Part shown: piece by piece, positions 1 through 10,433 of the stretch
Numbering within the stretch: the first letter of the stretch is position 1
How the letters are laid out: each line of letters starts with the position of its first letter
Assembly: GCA_024694365.1 (NCBI GenBank)
Contig: JAILJX010000023.1
Location: forward strand, 1 to 51,469
Length of the DNA: 51,469 bases
Direction: 5' to 3'
From: Kiritimatiellia bacterium
GTDB lineage: Bacteria; Verrucomicrobiota; Kiritimatiellia; RFP12; UBA1067
Notes under the pieces: model-generated
The model's database searches: none
Seen by the model: the letters and a program-made list of their open reading frames with translations, nothing else
Told to the model about the DNA's origin: nothing
Position numbers and translations under genes: made by a program

Positions 1-3000
1 TCTGAAATCGACGACATCCATCACGAGCGCCTCGCTTCGATGGGCGTTCGCGAGCTCGGCTACTTCCCGCCGAACGGAATGCTCGTGGAGCTTACCGAGG
101 ATCAGTTCAACGCTGTCGCCAAGGACGAGATGTTCTCGCTCGTCGGCGAGTGGTCCGCCTCGGACAAGATCGAGCCCCACATCGCCCGCCAATTCGACCG
201 CGAAGAACTGACGCTTACCGTCGTCACCTGCAAGGAGTCCGACAAGACGGCCCTCGCAGAAACGGTCGCCTCTCTCGGCGGCGAAGTTGTCCGGACAGGT
301 CTCGACGGAAACGGATGGGTGCAGGTGACGCTTCCGAAGGGCGAGGAAAAACTCATTGCCCTTGCTGCACATGGCGAAGTGCACTGGATTGAGCCATACG
401 AACAGCCGCATGTCGTGAACAATTTCGCCGCGAAGGCGACCGATATGAATGTGGATCCGATTTGGGATACGCATGGCCTCACCGGTGATGGCCAGACCGT
501 TGTAATCTGCGATTCGGGACTTGACACGGGCGTCGCGTCCACAGTGATGGCCGATTTTAGCGGGCGCGTACTCGGAATGATCGATTTTACTGGACAAGAT
601 TACGGATGTGACGACTATGGTGGGCATGGAACGCATGTCGCAGGCTCTATTCTTGGCGACGGCACGCTTTCGGATGGGCATATCAAAGGCATGGCATATG
701 GTGCCAAAGCCGTTGTCTTTGGTTGCGGCAGCGATTCAAGCAGTGACAGGAACCTGTATTTCGGGGGAATGACGTCGTGGCTGGACCTATTCACGCGCAA
801 CATAAATACATACAACTATCGCATCCATTCAAACAGCTGGGGAGGACTTGGAGACGGAACATACTTGTCGGACAGCGTAGGCGCGGACCAGGCTTCTGTC
901 AATTATCCGAGCCTTCTCATATCAATAGCCGCCGGAAACTCTTACACAGATTCCGCAACCGGTACGACATACCTCAAGACCGGCGCTCCCGGCACATCCA
1001 AGAACGCTCTCACCGTCGGAAATTGCTACACTTCCAGCATGTCGTATTACGGGTACAGCTGCGCCAACCGCAACTCGTCATCGTGCTATGACACGGAAGA
1101 CGGACGTTTCAAACCCGATCTCATGGCGTCCGGAACTAACATCGGCTCCACAAAGAGCACGCTTACTTCCCTGTCCAGTCATTGGGACGTGGAAAATCAG
1201 CGCTTTTACGATAACTATACGACAATGACGGGAACCTCAATGGCGACGCCGATCGCATCCGGGTGTGCGGCGCTTACGAGACAGTGGCTCATCCAGCGCA
1301 AAGGGCAGACGGATCCTTCATCCGCTCTTGTGAAAGCCGTGCTCACAGGAGGGGCCCGGGGAAGCCGACCGACATCAGAGCAGGGCTGGGGTGCGATAAA
1401 TCTCGAGGAATCGCTCTATCCCACCAAAGCAAGCGTGTACGTCTATGACCGTCTTCCTAGCACCGCGGCCACGACGAATCTTGTCGCCACGTTCACTATA
1501 ACCAACTCCGTTGCTCCTTTTAAGGCCCAGCTTGCATGGATCGATCCTCCTGCTTCTTCCGGTGCGAGCACGACGCTTGTCGTGGACCACGATCTCATCG
1601 TTTCAAATGTCACCACAGGTGTAACATATCTCGGTAACGATTTCAGCCAGAACAGGACGACGGATACGATAAACAACGTCGAAGGCGTCCGGATTTCCAA
1701 CCCTGAGGTAGGCCATGTCTACAGGGTGTATCTTGCGAGAAAGGGTGGAGACTCGACAAAAACGACTGTTCCCGCCGTCTATGTGAACGCGGCGGCAGTC
1801 GATTATGCGTCGGATCTCGTCTATCACGCCAACATAACAAAGGCGTCCGCTACATGGTCCAGCAAGGACGGCATAACAGATGGCGGCGGGGCGACGCTGA
1901 AGGGAACCTCTGAGGACGTCATCCAGCTCACGAACAAGGTCGAATCGGCGACGGTGGACTTCGGCTCGGGAATCACGGCCGGCACCATATCGTTCTTCGG
2001 TTCGGGCACGGTTGAGCTCCGTTGCTCGGGAACGCCGAACGTCGGCACCATTTCTGCAGGTCCAGGGCTTGAGGCGATAAATCTGTACAACAATCTTTGG
2101 GCAGGAACAGAATTCAACATTCCTTCCGGAGTTTTGCTTCGCTACAACGGAGACTCTCCTATGTCGGCATTCCCATGGGCGGCAGACAACACGCCTTGTA
2201 CAGTGGCAATCGCGTGCCAGTATGATGAGTCCACCGACCTGTTGAAGTTGGGCGGCGGCACGGAAGTGCAGTCGGTGCAGAACTACCTCTTTGAAGATGG
2301 TGCAGCGATAACGACTCCTAGATTCACGACCGGAGCCGGGCAGCATGTGACCACCCACATCACCCAGACAGGCGGAAGCGTCTTGGCGACGGGGGATGGC
2401 GATTCTACAGCCGAAAGCGGCAATGCGATTCTCCTCGGACACTGGCGTTCAACGACAAGCTACCATCTTAGAGGCGGTACGCTCTCCGCTCCCAACGGAA
2501 AGCTGAGGTTTGGTTGGGATGGCAATGTGGCGGCTTCTGTGGGTGGAGGCTCGGATGCGGCGACAATGAGCGCGAATTCGATGCTCCTCGGCTATGCGAA
2601 CTCCGATTCAGACAAGACGGTAGAAGTGCGCGTATTGGAGAATGGCGTTCTTGATGTTGGTTCCGGCGGTATAACGACGGCCAAATCCACGGCTAAGCTC
2701 TATCTTGCGGGCGGAACTCTGAAGCTCGCCGATGGGTCGGAAGCGACAGTGTCCACGAGCGCTCTCAATGTAATCAGCAATTCAACCATCTGCTCGACAG
2801 GCGCGGCGAAGATCACCGGATCGATAACAGGAACGGGCGCGATAACCATATCAGAGGGTACAATCACTCTTCCCGGACCCGGAATATCCAACACGATAAC
2901 GGTGAATTCCGGCGCGACGGTCAAGATTCCGCTTACTGCGGCGCAGGCGCAGACGGCGAGCCTCGAACTCTTCGCGACTTCCCAGTCCGCGGAAGATCTT

Positions 3001-4953
3001 GCCGACCGCGTCGTTCTGGTGGATTCGTCGACATTGGCCGACCTTGGGCTGTCGGTCGGTGTTTCGAACGGCAAGGCAGTTCTTAAATTGAATGAAGCAC
3101 TGTCCGGGACGGAATATGTTAATGGCGCCACGCATGTTTCGGCGATGGGAACGAGCAAGGGGTATTCTGCATGGCTTCATGAGGGGGAATACAGCGGTGA
3201 CAGGCATTACATTGTCACGAATCTTTCCGCGGGATGCTATGCCCATGTCGAGAATATACCTTCACAGGGCATCCGTCTTGTGCTCGTGAAGGATAAGCCA
3301 GAGGCGCTTTGGGCGGGCGATTTCTCTGGCGAAAGGCAAGAGTTCGGCGATTGGAAGCTGCTGCCCAACGGCAATACCGTAGCGAATGGCAAGATTTCCA
3401 TCATAGACTCCTCGCATGGCGGCGTAGTGGTAAGCAATACGGTCGGGACGATAGACCACGCGATGGGGCTGGGCGTCGCGGCTACATTCACAGGCGTGGC
3501 GGCAAACACCGGCACCAACCAGACATTGATCGCATTCCGCCAGCAGGCAACCGGCAAGAATGCTGCAGCGCAGAATGAAATCACCGGCACTCATATCGTC
3601 ACAGACGGAAAGATAAAAGGCATATGGGAAGGAAAACCTTGGGATAGCACCCCGACAGGTTCCTCGTACCCGACGACTGGAGGTTCGCACGGATATGTTT
3701 CGACATACTCCAAGAGTGGTACCTATGGTTTTCTTGATGGAACGAGCGGATTTTCCGCCGACAATCTTAAGGCGACGAACGCAGATTCTTCCAAGAATAG
3801 ACTCGTTTCCGCCACAATCGGCGGATGTCACGAATATTCCGATTGCAACATGACGAACGTGACGGTGGATGCTCTCGCAGTGTTCACAAATGTTACCTTC
3901 GATGCTACGACTGCGGGAGCTTGGCGTTCGTATTCCGTGACTGTATCCAACGTGACTGCCGGTACGACGCTGGAAGGCGTCTATGACGTCCTTAAGCTGA
4001 CGGGCGGGGAGGTGACGATAAATGGTTCTGTATACGCGAGAGCGATCGACTTTACGGGCAATACGACTTTGAAGGGCAATGCTGACTCCAGCCTCCACGC
4101 CTCGGCGATATATGTTGCTCCCGGGGTAACAGTCACTGCGGACTATGCGCTCAATGGTGAAGCCGCAGAGAAGACAGTGACGATACTTGACGGCCCCATC
4201 GCAAACAAGGGGACGCTCGCAGGAACTGCCGCCGGAGTAAGCTGCACTTTCTACACAGAGCGTGACAGGTTCTATGCGGTGTACACAGAATTGCATGAGC
4301 TCAAGTACCATTACAAGTTCGACGGGAATTACAATAAGGCTGACGATGCGAGCTCTTCGCTGACGTTCTCCGGGGAGGCGGGAAATTCTTTCGTCGCCAC
4401 GAGAAGGGGCGGGCAGGGGCTGTTGGCGAAAACGACATCTCCCGTCTGCCGTCCTTACGGAAGCAACATGGGCTGGGCGAAAAACTGGACAATGTCGACA
4501 TACGCCAAGCTCTCATCGACGGGCGGAGCGGTTGTGCATTCTTTCGGAAGTACCGATCAGTGGGGGTTTGCGCTCGTATCTAGGGGCGAGGGCAAAGTCG
4601 CCGTCGCGACCCACAACGGAGACGCCAGCGCAACCGACATGCTTGAGGCGGATGTGGCTCATTCCACTACGAGATACCACCTCTACACGATCACATACAA
4701 CGATGCGACCGACGAATTGGCTCTATATGTTGACGGAGTCACGAAGGCTTCCGCTACGTGCGCAGCGTTTTCGTCCGTAAACTTCCAGTTCTTCGGGGTG
4801 CATCAAGGAGTCGGGAATACCGGCTTCCAGCTCGCGCCCGGCACGGTAATCGATGATTGGCGCTACTATACATGGCGCATGACTGACGAGGAGATTGCAA
4901 ACCTCGCCGAAGAATTGCCATACATGCCTGGCGGAATGCTCATATTCAAGTAG
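1..4953 (+). CDS. Secreted KP-43-like subtilase (S8), 5'-truncated by window edge, beta-helix and LamG C-terminus
   Basis: The frame is open from base 1, so the start lies upstream; 1650 residues are visible. Numbering from the first visible codon, the S8 catalytic residues are Asp171 (CDSGLDTG), His209 (GGHGTHVAG), oxyanion Asn313 (AAGNS) and Ser413 (GTSMATP). The first ~120 residues are the end of an N-terminal propeptide. The stretch after the catalytic domain (KAQLAWIDPP, then VVDHDLIVSN and GNDF) matches the jelly-roll that follows the catalytic domain in KP-43-type subtilases. Residues ~620-1400 are repetitive, Gly/Thr/Ser-rich and beta-helix-like. The last ~200 residues read as a LamG/concanavalin-like domain. 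Unlike the two related proteases downstream it has no FYRI-type C-terminal module and stops just after the LamG fold. Expected to be a secreted or surface endopeptidase; substrate unknown. Confidence 0.9.
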   Translation, partial: SEIDDIHHERLASMGVRELGYFPPNGMLVELTEDQFNAVAKDEMFSLVGEWSASDKIEPHIARQFDREELTLTVVTCKESDKTALAETVASLGGEVVRTGLDGNGWVQVTLPKGEEKLIALAAHGEVHWIEPYEQPHVVNNFAAKATDMNVDPIWDTHGLTGDGQTVVICDSGLDTGVASTVMADFSGRVLGMIDFTGQDYGCDDYGGHGTHVAGSILGDGTLSDGHIKGMAYGAKAVVFGCGSDSSSDRNLYFGGMTSWLDLFTRNINTYNYRIHSNSWGGLGDGTYLSDSVGADQASVNYPSLLISIAAGNSYTDSATGTTYLKTGAPGTSKNALTVGNCYTSSMSYYGYSCANRNSSSCYDTEDGRFKPDLMASGTNIGSTKSTLTSLSSHWDVENQRFYDNYTTMTGTSMATPIASGCAALTRQWLIQRKGQTDPSSALVKAVLTGGARGSRPTSEQGWGAINLEESLYPTKASVYVYDRLPSTAATTNLVATFTITNSVAPFKAQLAWIDPPASSGASTTLVVDHDLIVSNVTTGVTYLGNDFSQNRTTDTINNVEGVRISNPEVGHVYRVYLARKGGDSTKTTVPAVYVNAAAVDYASDLVYHANITKASATWSSKDGITDGGGATLKGTSEDVIQLTNKVESATVDFGSGITAGTISFFGSGTVELRCSGTPNVGTISAGPGLEAINLYNNLWAGTEFNIPSGVLLRYNGDSPMSAFPWAADNTPCTVAIACQYDESTDLLKLGGGTEVQSVQNYLFEDGAAITTPRFTTGAGQHVTTHITQTGGSVLATGDGDSTAESGNAILLGHWRSTTSYHLRGGTLSAPNGKLRFGWDGNVAASVGGGSDAATMSANSMLLGYANSDSDKTVEVRVLENGVLDVGSGGITTAKSTAKLYLAGGTLKLADGSEATVSTSALNVISNSTICSTGAAKITGSITGTGAITISEGTITLPGPGISNTITVNSGATVKIPLTAAQAQTASLELFATSQSAEDLADRVVLVDSSTLADLGLSVGVSNGKAVLKLNEALSGTEYVNGATHVSAMGTSKGYSAWLHEGEYSGDRHYIVTNLSAGCYAHVENIPSQGIRLVLVKDKPEALWAGDFSGERQEFGDWKLLPNGNTVANGKISIIDSSHGGVVVSNTVGTIDHAMGLGVAATFTGVAANTGTNQTLIAFRQQATGKNAAAQNEITGTHIVTDGKIKGIWEGKPWDSTPTGSSYPTTGGSHGYVSTYSKSGTYGFLDGTSGFSADNLKATNADSSKNRLVSATIGGCHEYSDCNMTNVTVDALAVFTNVTFDATTAGAWRSYSVTVSNVTAGTTLEGVYDVLKLTGGEVTINGSVYARAIDFTGNTTLKGNADSSLHASAIYVAPGVTVTADYALNGEAAEKTVTILDGPIANKGTLAGTAAGVSCTFYTERDRFYAVYTELHELKYHYKFDGNYNKADDASSSLTFSGEAGNSFVATRRGGQGLLAKTTSPVCRPYGSNMGWAKNWTMSTYAKLSSTGGAVVHSFGSTDQWGFALVSRGEGKVAVATHNGDASATDMLEADVAHSTTRYHLYTITYNDATDELALYVDGVTKASATCAAFSSVNFQFFGVHQGVGNTGFQLAPGTVIDDWRYYTWRMTDEEIANLAEELPYMPGGMLIFK

Positions 4954-4975
4954 TCGCAATTTCGCATGATTTGCC

Positions 4976-5001
4976 CTCCCCCCTCTAGGCGAGCGGGGGA
5001 G
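4976..5001 (+). terminator. GC-rich hairpin after the first subtilase, no U-tract
   Basis: CTCCCCC (4976-4982) pairs with GGGGGAG (4995-5001), extended inward by CTC/GAG with one bulged C around a TAGGC loop. It lies 22 bp after the stop codon and just before the next -10 box. It is followed by AAAATGG rather than a T-run, so it is not a classical intrinsic terminator; it may mark a 3' end or stabilise the mRNA. Confidence 0.4.
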
Positions 5002-5005
5002 AAAA

Positions 5006-5014
5006 TGGTATAAT
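5006..5014 (+). promoter_or_regulatory. Extended -10 promoter of second subtilase
   Basis: TGG directly precedes a perfect TATAAT (5009-5014). No convincing -35 hexamer lies 16-18 bp upstream, where the hairpin of the previous gene sits. The leader to the chosen ATG would be about 50 nt. Confidence 0.55.
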
Positions 5015-5071
5015 TGTCTGAACTTGGCACGCCGTCGAACGGGGGCGCGGTGCGCCATGGGAGAGAAACGC

Positions 5072-8000
5072 ATGAAAGTCAAGAAAACCAGAGTTATTGC
5101 GGCCTTTATAGTGCTTATCGCGCTCGCGGTAGGGTTGTGGCGTGACGCCACGGAAAAGGTCGAGAGCGCCACTGTCCCTGAATCGCATGACGCCGTCTCC
5201 GAGAAGGAGTCTATAGAGGAGGCTCGCGCGATTGCCTCGACGAATGGTGCGCCCGAAGCCGAAATCGCGAGCGCGGAGGAGAAAGTAGACGCTGTCGAGC
5301 CTTCCGTGGCAACGAATGCAGTCAAAATCTCCTACAAGAAGGTCGACAAGTCTATTCCGCGCCTTCGCCAGGCGGCGACAGCGAACAGACTCTACATTGC
5401 GCCTGAAAGCGGGCGGCTCGTAGAAGAGAAGTTCGCCGCGACGCAAGAGCCCTCGGCGAGGGGGACTGTCCCATATGTCCTCATCCCGGCGTCTGAAATC
5501 GACGACATCCATCACGAGCGCCTCGCTTCGATGGGCGTTCGCGAGCTCGGCTACTTCCCGCCGAACGGAATGCTCGTGGAGCTTACCGAGGATCAGTTCA
5601 ACGCCGTCGCCAAGGACGATATGTTCTCGCTTGTCGGCGAGTGGTCCGCCACGGACAAGGTGGAACCACATGTAGGAATGCGCACCGAAAATGGTGAATA
5701 TCGCCTTACCGTCATAACTTGCGAAGGAAGCGATGTTGAAAATGTCGCTTCCGCAGTCGCCGGACTTGGCGGTGCGGTTGAGACGAAAGGTACGTCGGAT
5801 ACCGGGTGGCTCCGCGTCAAGCTTCCGGCGGAGGATGGCATGGTTGCAGAACTTGCCAAATATGGCGAAATCCGTTGGATAGAGCCGTATTATCAGCCGC
5901 ATGTTGTGAACAACTACGCTGTGAGACCAGATCATCTGAATGTGACGCCTGTCTGGAACACGCATGGCCTCACTGGAACGAACCAGATCGTCTGCGTTGC
6001 GGACTCCGGACTCGACACTGGCGACAAGGACACTGTCCTTGCAGATTTCCGGGGGAGGGTTCTCGACATAATCCAATGCTATGAAACTCCTGCTGACTAC
6101 GGCGGACACGGAACGCATGTCGCGGGATCTGTGTTCGGCAACGGCGCCACTTCTGACGGTACGTACAGAGGCGTGGCGTACGAGGCGAAGGGATTGATTC
6201 TAAGTTGCGGCGCGGCCAGCCAAACATCGGATAGCCTTAGCATACCGGAAGATGTCTTCACATATCAGATCGGAACGTACAATTTCAGAATACAGAACAA
6301 CAGCTGGGGCCAAGATGACAATGGTTACTATGGTTGGCACAGTTCGTTGGCGGACAGTTCGTCTGTAAGCAATCCGGGACTTCTCATCGCAATAGCAGGC
6401 GGCAACACAGGCGATGAAACCGCTTATCACGTCGGTTCCCCCGGAACCTCCAAAAACGCGCTGACAGTTGGAAGCTGCGACAATAAGCGCGACTGGGGAT
6501 ATGTGGGTTTCACGGGAAATCCGGACAACAGAAGCGATTTCTCCAGCTACGGGACGACGGAGGAAGGCCGCTTCAAGCCCGATCTTCTCAGTGTCGGTTT
6601 CGGTGTCGTTTCTACGCGAAGCACGATGTGCGCCCGTTCTTGGTACAGTTCCCTCTACACCAATACCTTGTTCTTGACAGGCACGTCCATGGCGACTCCG
6701 CTTGCCGCGGGTTGCGCGACGCTCGTGAGGCAGTGGCTCGTGGAGAGGCGAGGCTATGATACGACCGAACCATCCTCAGCTCTAATCAAGGCTATTTTGA
6801 CAGGCGGCGCGAACGGAGAACAGCCGACTGTAGAGAAGGGTTGGGGAAGAATCAACCTAGAGGAGTCGATATATCCTTCCAAAGCATCCGTTTACCTCTA
6901 CGACAGGCTCTACAACAACTCGTCGAGAACCCTTCTAGTGGGGACGTTCACGATAACGAACTCTGCGGCTCCTTTCAAGGCACAGCTTGCGTGGATCGAC
7001 CAGGCGAAGACTTACGGCGCTTCGACGACGCTCGTAATGGATCACAATCTGATCGTCTCCAACATCACTCAGAACGTCGGCTACGCCGGAAACGATTTCG
7101 ACAACGACGGGGTGATGGATTTCGACACGGTCAACAACGTCGAGGGCGTCAGAATCAAGAATCCGACTGTAGGAGACGTCTACGCGGTCTATCTTACGGG
7201 AATGACGACGAAGACGAACAAGTCCACTGTTCCCGCCATCTACGTGAATGCCGCGGCGGTCGACAGTGCCGTGGATCTGGCTTACCATGCGAATATTTCA
7301 AAAGCTACGGCCACATGGTCCACGAAGGACGGTATTACGGAGGAAGGAGGGGCGACGCTGAAGGGGACTTCGGAGGATGTCATCCAGCTCACGAACACCG
7401 TCGGCAATGCGACTGTCGACTTCGGCTCGGGACTAACGGCAGGGAGCATTGCTTTCCTTGGTTCGGGAACGGTCGAACTCCTCTGCACGGGTACACCGAA
7501 TGTCGGCACCATTTCTGCAGGTTCGGGGCTTGATGCGATAAATCTGAACAACAATCTTTGGCCGAATACGTCGTTCAGCATTCCCGACGGCAGCGTGCTT
7601 CGGTATTGCGGAGATACGGCAATGGAATCGTTCCCGTTTGAAAAAGAGGAATCCCCATGCACCATAGCAATCGCGAGAGCGTATACGAACAATACTGACG
7701 GCATAAGGCTCGGTACGTCATCAAGTACATCTATAGATCAAACTTTCATTCTGGAGAATGGGGCTGATATTGAAGTGGAGACCCTTATCGTCGGCAATGG
7801 AGGAACGGGACGTGTAGGGACATCGACAGTTACGCAAACCGGCGGTTCTGTGACTGTTACGGGTTCCGGCGATGGAACCACGACCAGCGGCTCCAAATTC
7901 TTCCTCGGCCATTGGCCATGCAACGCTTACTACAATCTTGAAGGCGGTACGGTAAGCGCGCCGAATGCCATAGCCAGAATCGGTTGGGACGGGAAAGGGT

Positions 8001-10177
8001 ATCTAACCATTGGCGGAGGCTCGTCGCAGGCGATCTTCTCCGCAAAGGGATTGTGCGCGTGCATCGACGAGCACAACTATGGAGGTTCCGTGACTGTCAA
8101 AGAGAATGGCGTTCTGTCCGTAGGCGCTTCAGGCGTCAATTTCGGCAGCGCCGGTACTTTTACTCTCGAAGGTGGAACATTGGATTTGGCGGACCAGTCG
8201 ACAGTCATCCTTGCAGGATATCTTGCCGTGACTTCAGCTTCTACAATCAGGTCAGATGGAGAGGCGACGATAACCTGTTCGCTTTCAGGTTCAAAGGCCA
8301 TCCACATAGCCGCAGGAACAATCGCATTTCCAGGGATATTGAGCTCCAATCCGATGACAATCGCCGATGGTGCTAAGGTTAAGATACCCCTTACATCCGA
8401 GCAGGCGGCGCTGGAGAACGTGCTTCTCTTCAACACGACGCAGACGCAAGAGCAGCTCGAGGGTAAAATCATCCTTGTCGATTCCACGACAGGCGATGAG
8501 CTCGACAACACTTTTGTCGTCAGCAACGGGATGGTTTTACTGAGAAATGCTGTTGTCGAGCCGCTTTCAGGAACCGTATACTTGAACGGCGCTGATTATG
8601 TGGCCAAGATGACGGCGAATGGATATTCTGAGTGGCTTTACAACAAGGCGTATGAGGGAGACAGGCACTATATAGTCACCAATCTTACGGAAGGGTATTA
8701 CGCCCATATCGAGAAGGTGCCCTCGAAGGGCATCCGTCTTGTGATCGTGAAGGATAAGCCAGAGGCGCTTTGGGCGGGCGACTTCTCTGGCGAAAGGCAA
8801 GAGTTCGGCGATTGGAAGCTGCTGCCCAACGGCAATACCGTAGCGAATGGCAAGATTTCCATCATAGACTCCTCGCATGGCGGCGTTGTGGTCAGCAATG
8901 TCGTCGGCACGATAGACCACGCTATGGGCCTAAGCGTCGCGGCTACATTCACAGGCGTGGCGGCAAACACCAATGCGGACCAGACGTTGGTCGCATTCCG
9001 TCAGCTGATCAGTGGCTGGACTGCAGTCCAGATGGACGAATCCACAGGCACGCATATTGCGACCGACGGGAACATCAAGGGCATTTGGCAAGGGAGTCAG
9101 TGGGGAAGCACGCCGACAGGCTCTGCGTATCCCACGGACGGAGAATCGCACGGGTATGTCTCGACATACAATAAGAGTGGCACTTCCGGGTTCCTTGATG
9201 GAACGAGCGGCTTTTCTTCAGGAAATCTAAAGGCGACAAACGCTGATTCGTCACTGAACAGGCTGGTTTCCGCCACAATCGGCGGGCGCCATGCGTATTC
9301 TTCATGCAACATGACGAATGTTACGGTGGATGCTCTCGCGGTGTTCACAAATGTCACCTTCGATGCTACGACTGCGGGAGCTTGGCGTTCGTATGGCGTC
9401 ACGGTCTCCAACGTGACCGCCGGTGCGACTCTGGAAGGCGTCTATGACGTCCTCAAGCTGACGGGCGGGGAGGTGACGATCAACGGAACTGTCTGCGCAA
9501 GGGCGATTGACATCACGGGCAGCGTGACGCTGAAGGGTGCGACGAATTCCTGTCTGCGCGCTTCGGCGATCCGCATCGCCTCCGACGCGAATGTGACCTT
9601 CTCCTGCACGGCAAGCGAGGCGGCGACTATCACCGTCATGGATGGACGCATTGTCAACGGCTCGAAAGTGACGGGCTCCATTTCTGGCGGATCGTGCGCG
9701 ACGACGGCGACCAGGGATCTGGTGACGATAGCCTTCACTCCGACAACCGGCGCGACGCTTCACTTCGGAGCGACAGACGACGGGGAATCGCTGACTGTCG
9801 GTTCGTCTACAGTTGCAGAACTTGTGACGGTGGAGGGCGTGACCGAGTCGAATGTCGACAGCATCGCTTCCAACGGGCTTAGAGTCTGGCAGAATGCCGT
9901 TCTGGGCATCACTCCTGCAGATACGACGGCGGACGAAATTACGCTGTCCATCACGATGAACGGTTCGACGCCAGTCGTGTCGACGGCCTCCGGATCGCTC
10001 ACGACCATCACTCTAAGCGAGCCGACAAAGGAATTGATGGTCGGCGAAATCAAGGCTACGGCGACATTGCAGCAGGCAGATGCTCCCAACGCCGCCGATA
10101 CCGACTGGACTGTTGCCGGGTCGACGGCAGCCGCAAAGAAGTTCTATCGCATAGTGGTCACGTTTGAGACGAAATGA
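5072..10177 (+). CDS. Secreted KP-43-like subtilase (S8) with beta-helix passenger and FYRI-type C-terminal module
   Basis: The 1701-residue protein starts at ATG 5072, behind GGGAGAG six bases upstream; an ATG at 5057 is possible. Residues ~5-22 form a hydrophobic signal or signal-anchor segment. A propeptide follows, then the S8 domain with Asp311, His346, Asn445 and Ser539, then a KP-43-type jelly-roll (KAQLAWIDQA, VMDHNLIVSN). Residues ~730-1580 are a long repetitive beta-helix-like passenger. The end carries an NGLRVWQNAVLG motif and finishes in KKFYRIVVTFETK, a module shared with the proteases at 11325 and 41422. Patches are almost identical in DNA to the preceding gene (5492-5659 and 8745-8886). 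Likely a surface or secreted protease; host or dietary protein is a plausible substrate, but that is inference. Confidence 0.92.
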   Translation: MKVKKTRVIAAFIVLIALAVGLWRDATEKVESATVPESHDAVSEKESIEEARAIASTNGAPEAEIASAEEKVDAVEPSVATNAVKISYKKVDKSIPRLRQAATANRLYIAPESGRLVEEKFAATQEPSARGTVPYVLIPASEIDDIHHERLASMGVRELGYFPPNGMLVELTEDQFNAVAKDDMFSLVGEWSATDKVEPHVGMRTENGEYRLTVITCEGSDVENVASAVAGLGGAVETKGTSDTGWLRVKLPAEDGMVAELAKYGEIRWIEPYYQPHVVNNYAVRPDHLNVTPVWNTHGLTGTNQIVCVADSGLDTGDKDTVLADFRGRVLDIIQCYETPADYGGHGTHVAGSVFGNGATSDGTYRGVAYEAKGLILSCGAASQTSDSLSIPEDVFTYQIGTYNFRIQNNSWGQDDNGYYGWHSSLADSSSVSNPGLLIAIAGGNTGDETAYHVGSPGTSKNALTVGSCDNKRDWGYVGFTGNPDNRSDFSSYGTTEEGRFKPDLLSVGFGVVSTRSTMCARSWYSSLYTNTLFLTGTSMATPLAAGCATLVRQWLVERRGYDTTEPSSALIKAILTGGANGEQPTVEKGWGRINLEESIYPSKASVYLYDRLYNNSSRTLLVGTFTITNSAAPFKAQLAWIDQAKTYGASTTLVMDHNLIVSNITQNVGYAGNDFDNDGVMDFDTVNNVEGVRIKNPTVGDVYAVYLTGMTTKTNKSTVPAIYVNAAAVDSAVDLAYHANISKATATWSTKDGITEEGGATLKGTSEDVIQLTNTVGNATVDFGSGLTAGSIAFLGSGTVELLCTGTPNVGTISAGSGLDAINLNNNLWPNTSFSIPDGSVLRYCGDTAMESFPFEKEESPCTIAIARAYTNNTDGIRLGTSSSTSIDQTFILENGADIEVETLIVGNGGTGRVGTSTVTQTGGSVTVTGSGDGTTTSGSKFFLGHWPCNAYYNLEGGTVSAPNAIARIGWDGKGYLTIGGGSSQAIFSAKGLCACIDEHNYGGSVTVKENGVLSVGASGVNFGSAGTFTLEGGTLDLADQSTVILAGYLAVTSASTIRSDGEATITCSLSGSKAIHIAAGTIAFPGILSSNPMTIADGAKVKIPLTSEQAALENVLLFNTTQTQEQLEGKIILVDSTTGDELDNTFVVSNGMVLLRNAVVEPLSGTVYLNGADYVAKMTANGYSEWLYNKAYEGDRHYIVTNLTEGYYAHIEKVPSKGIRLVIVKDKPEALWAGDFSGERQEFGDWKLLPNGNTVANGKISIIDSSHGGVVVSNVVGTIDHAMGLSVAATFTGVAANTNADQTLVAFRQLISGWTAVQMDESTGTHIATDGNIKGIWQGSQWGSTPTGSAYPTDGESHGYVSTYNKSGTSGFLDGTSGFSSGNLKATNADSSLNRLVSATIGGRHAYSSCNMTNVTVDALAVFTNVTFDATTAGAWRSYGVTVSNVTAGATLEGVYDVLKLTGGEVTINGTVCARAIDITGSVTLKGATNSCLRASAIRIASDANVTFSCTASEAATITVMDGRIVNGSKVTGSISGGSCATTATRDLVTIAFTPTTGATLHFGATDDGESLTVGSSTVAELVTVEGVTESNVDSIASNGLRVWQNAVLGITPADTTADEITLSITMNGSTPVVSTASGSLTTITLSEPTKELMVGEIKATATLQQADAPNAADTDWTVAGSTAAAKKFYRIVVTFETK

Positions 10178-10219
10178 CGGTAAACAAGAAAGCCCGGATG
10201 CGCACACCGAAGCGAATTG

Positions 10220-10228
10220 TGATATAAT
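10220..10228 (+). promoter_or_regulatory. Extended -10 promoter of the toxin-antitoxin pair, predicted leaderless
   Basis: TGA precedes TATAAT (10223-10228). Only six bases separate the -10 box from ATG 10235, so transcription should begin at or within a base or two of the start codon. No Shine-Dalgarno sequence is present. Confidence 0.6.
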
Positions 10229-10234
10229 ACCGCT

Positions 10235-10432
10235 ATGGAGTTTGATTTCCCATACGAAGTCCAGACGGAATTGACCGGTGAGGCCAAGATGCTCGCGGAG
10301 GCTGCGAAGGCGGCCAGCCGTGCGGCCATCGCGAAGACCTTCGCGGCGGGCCTCCCTATCGTCGTAGGCGAGAACGGAAAGATCGTCCGCGTCTATCCCG
10401 ACGGCACAAAGACGATTCTTGGAGACCTCTGA
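10235..10432 (+). CDS. Small putative antitoxin of zeta-toxin pair
   Basis: A 65-residue protein that begins with an acidic segment and an Ala-rich helix (residues ~14-38), followed by GLPIVVGENGKIVRVYPDG. A helix followed by a 'PIVV-x-x-x-GKVV' beta hairpin is the pattern I know from short proteins encoded just ahead of COG4185-type zeta-like kinases. It ends one base before the toxin start codon, so the two are almost certainly co-translated. Its role as antitoxin is inferred from position, size and that pattern. Its mRNA appears leaderless. Confidence 0.72.
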   Translation: MEFDFPYEVQTELTGEAKMLAEAAKAASRAAIAKTFAAGLPIVVGENGKIVRVYPDGTKTILGDL

Positions 10433-10433
10433 C

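Noticed and set aside
3262..4311. Minus-strand open frame of 349 codons opposite the first subtilase
   Set aside because: Shadow of the + strand gene in high-GC DNA; no recognisable motifs. The same applies to 13770-14738 and 21062-21898.
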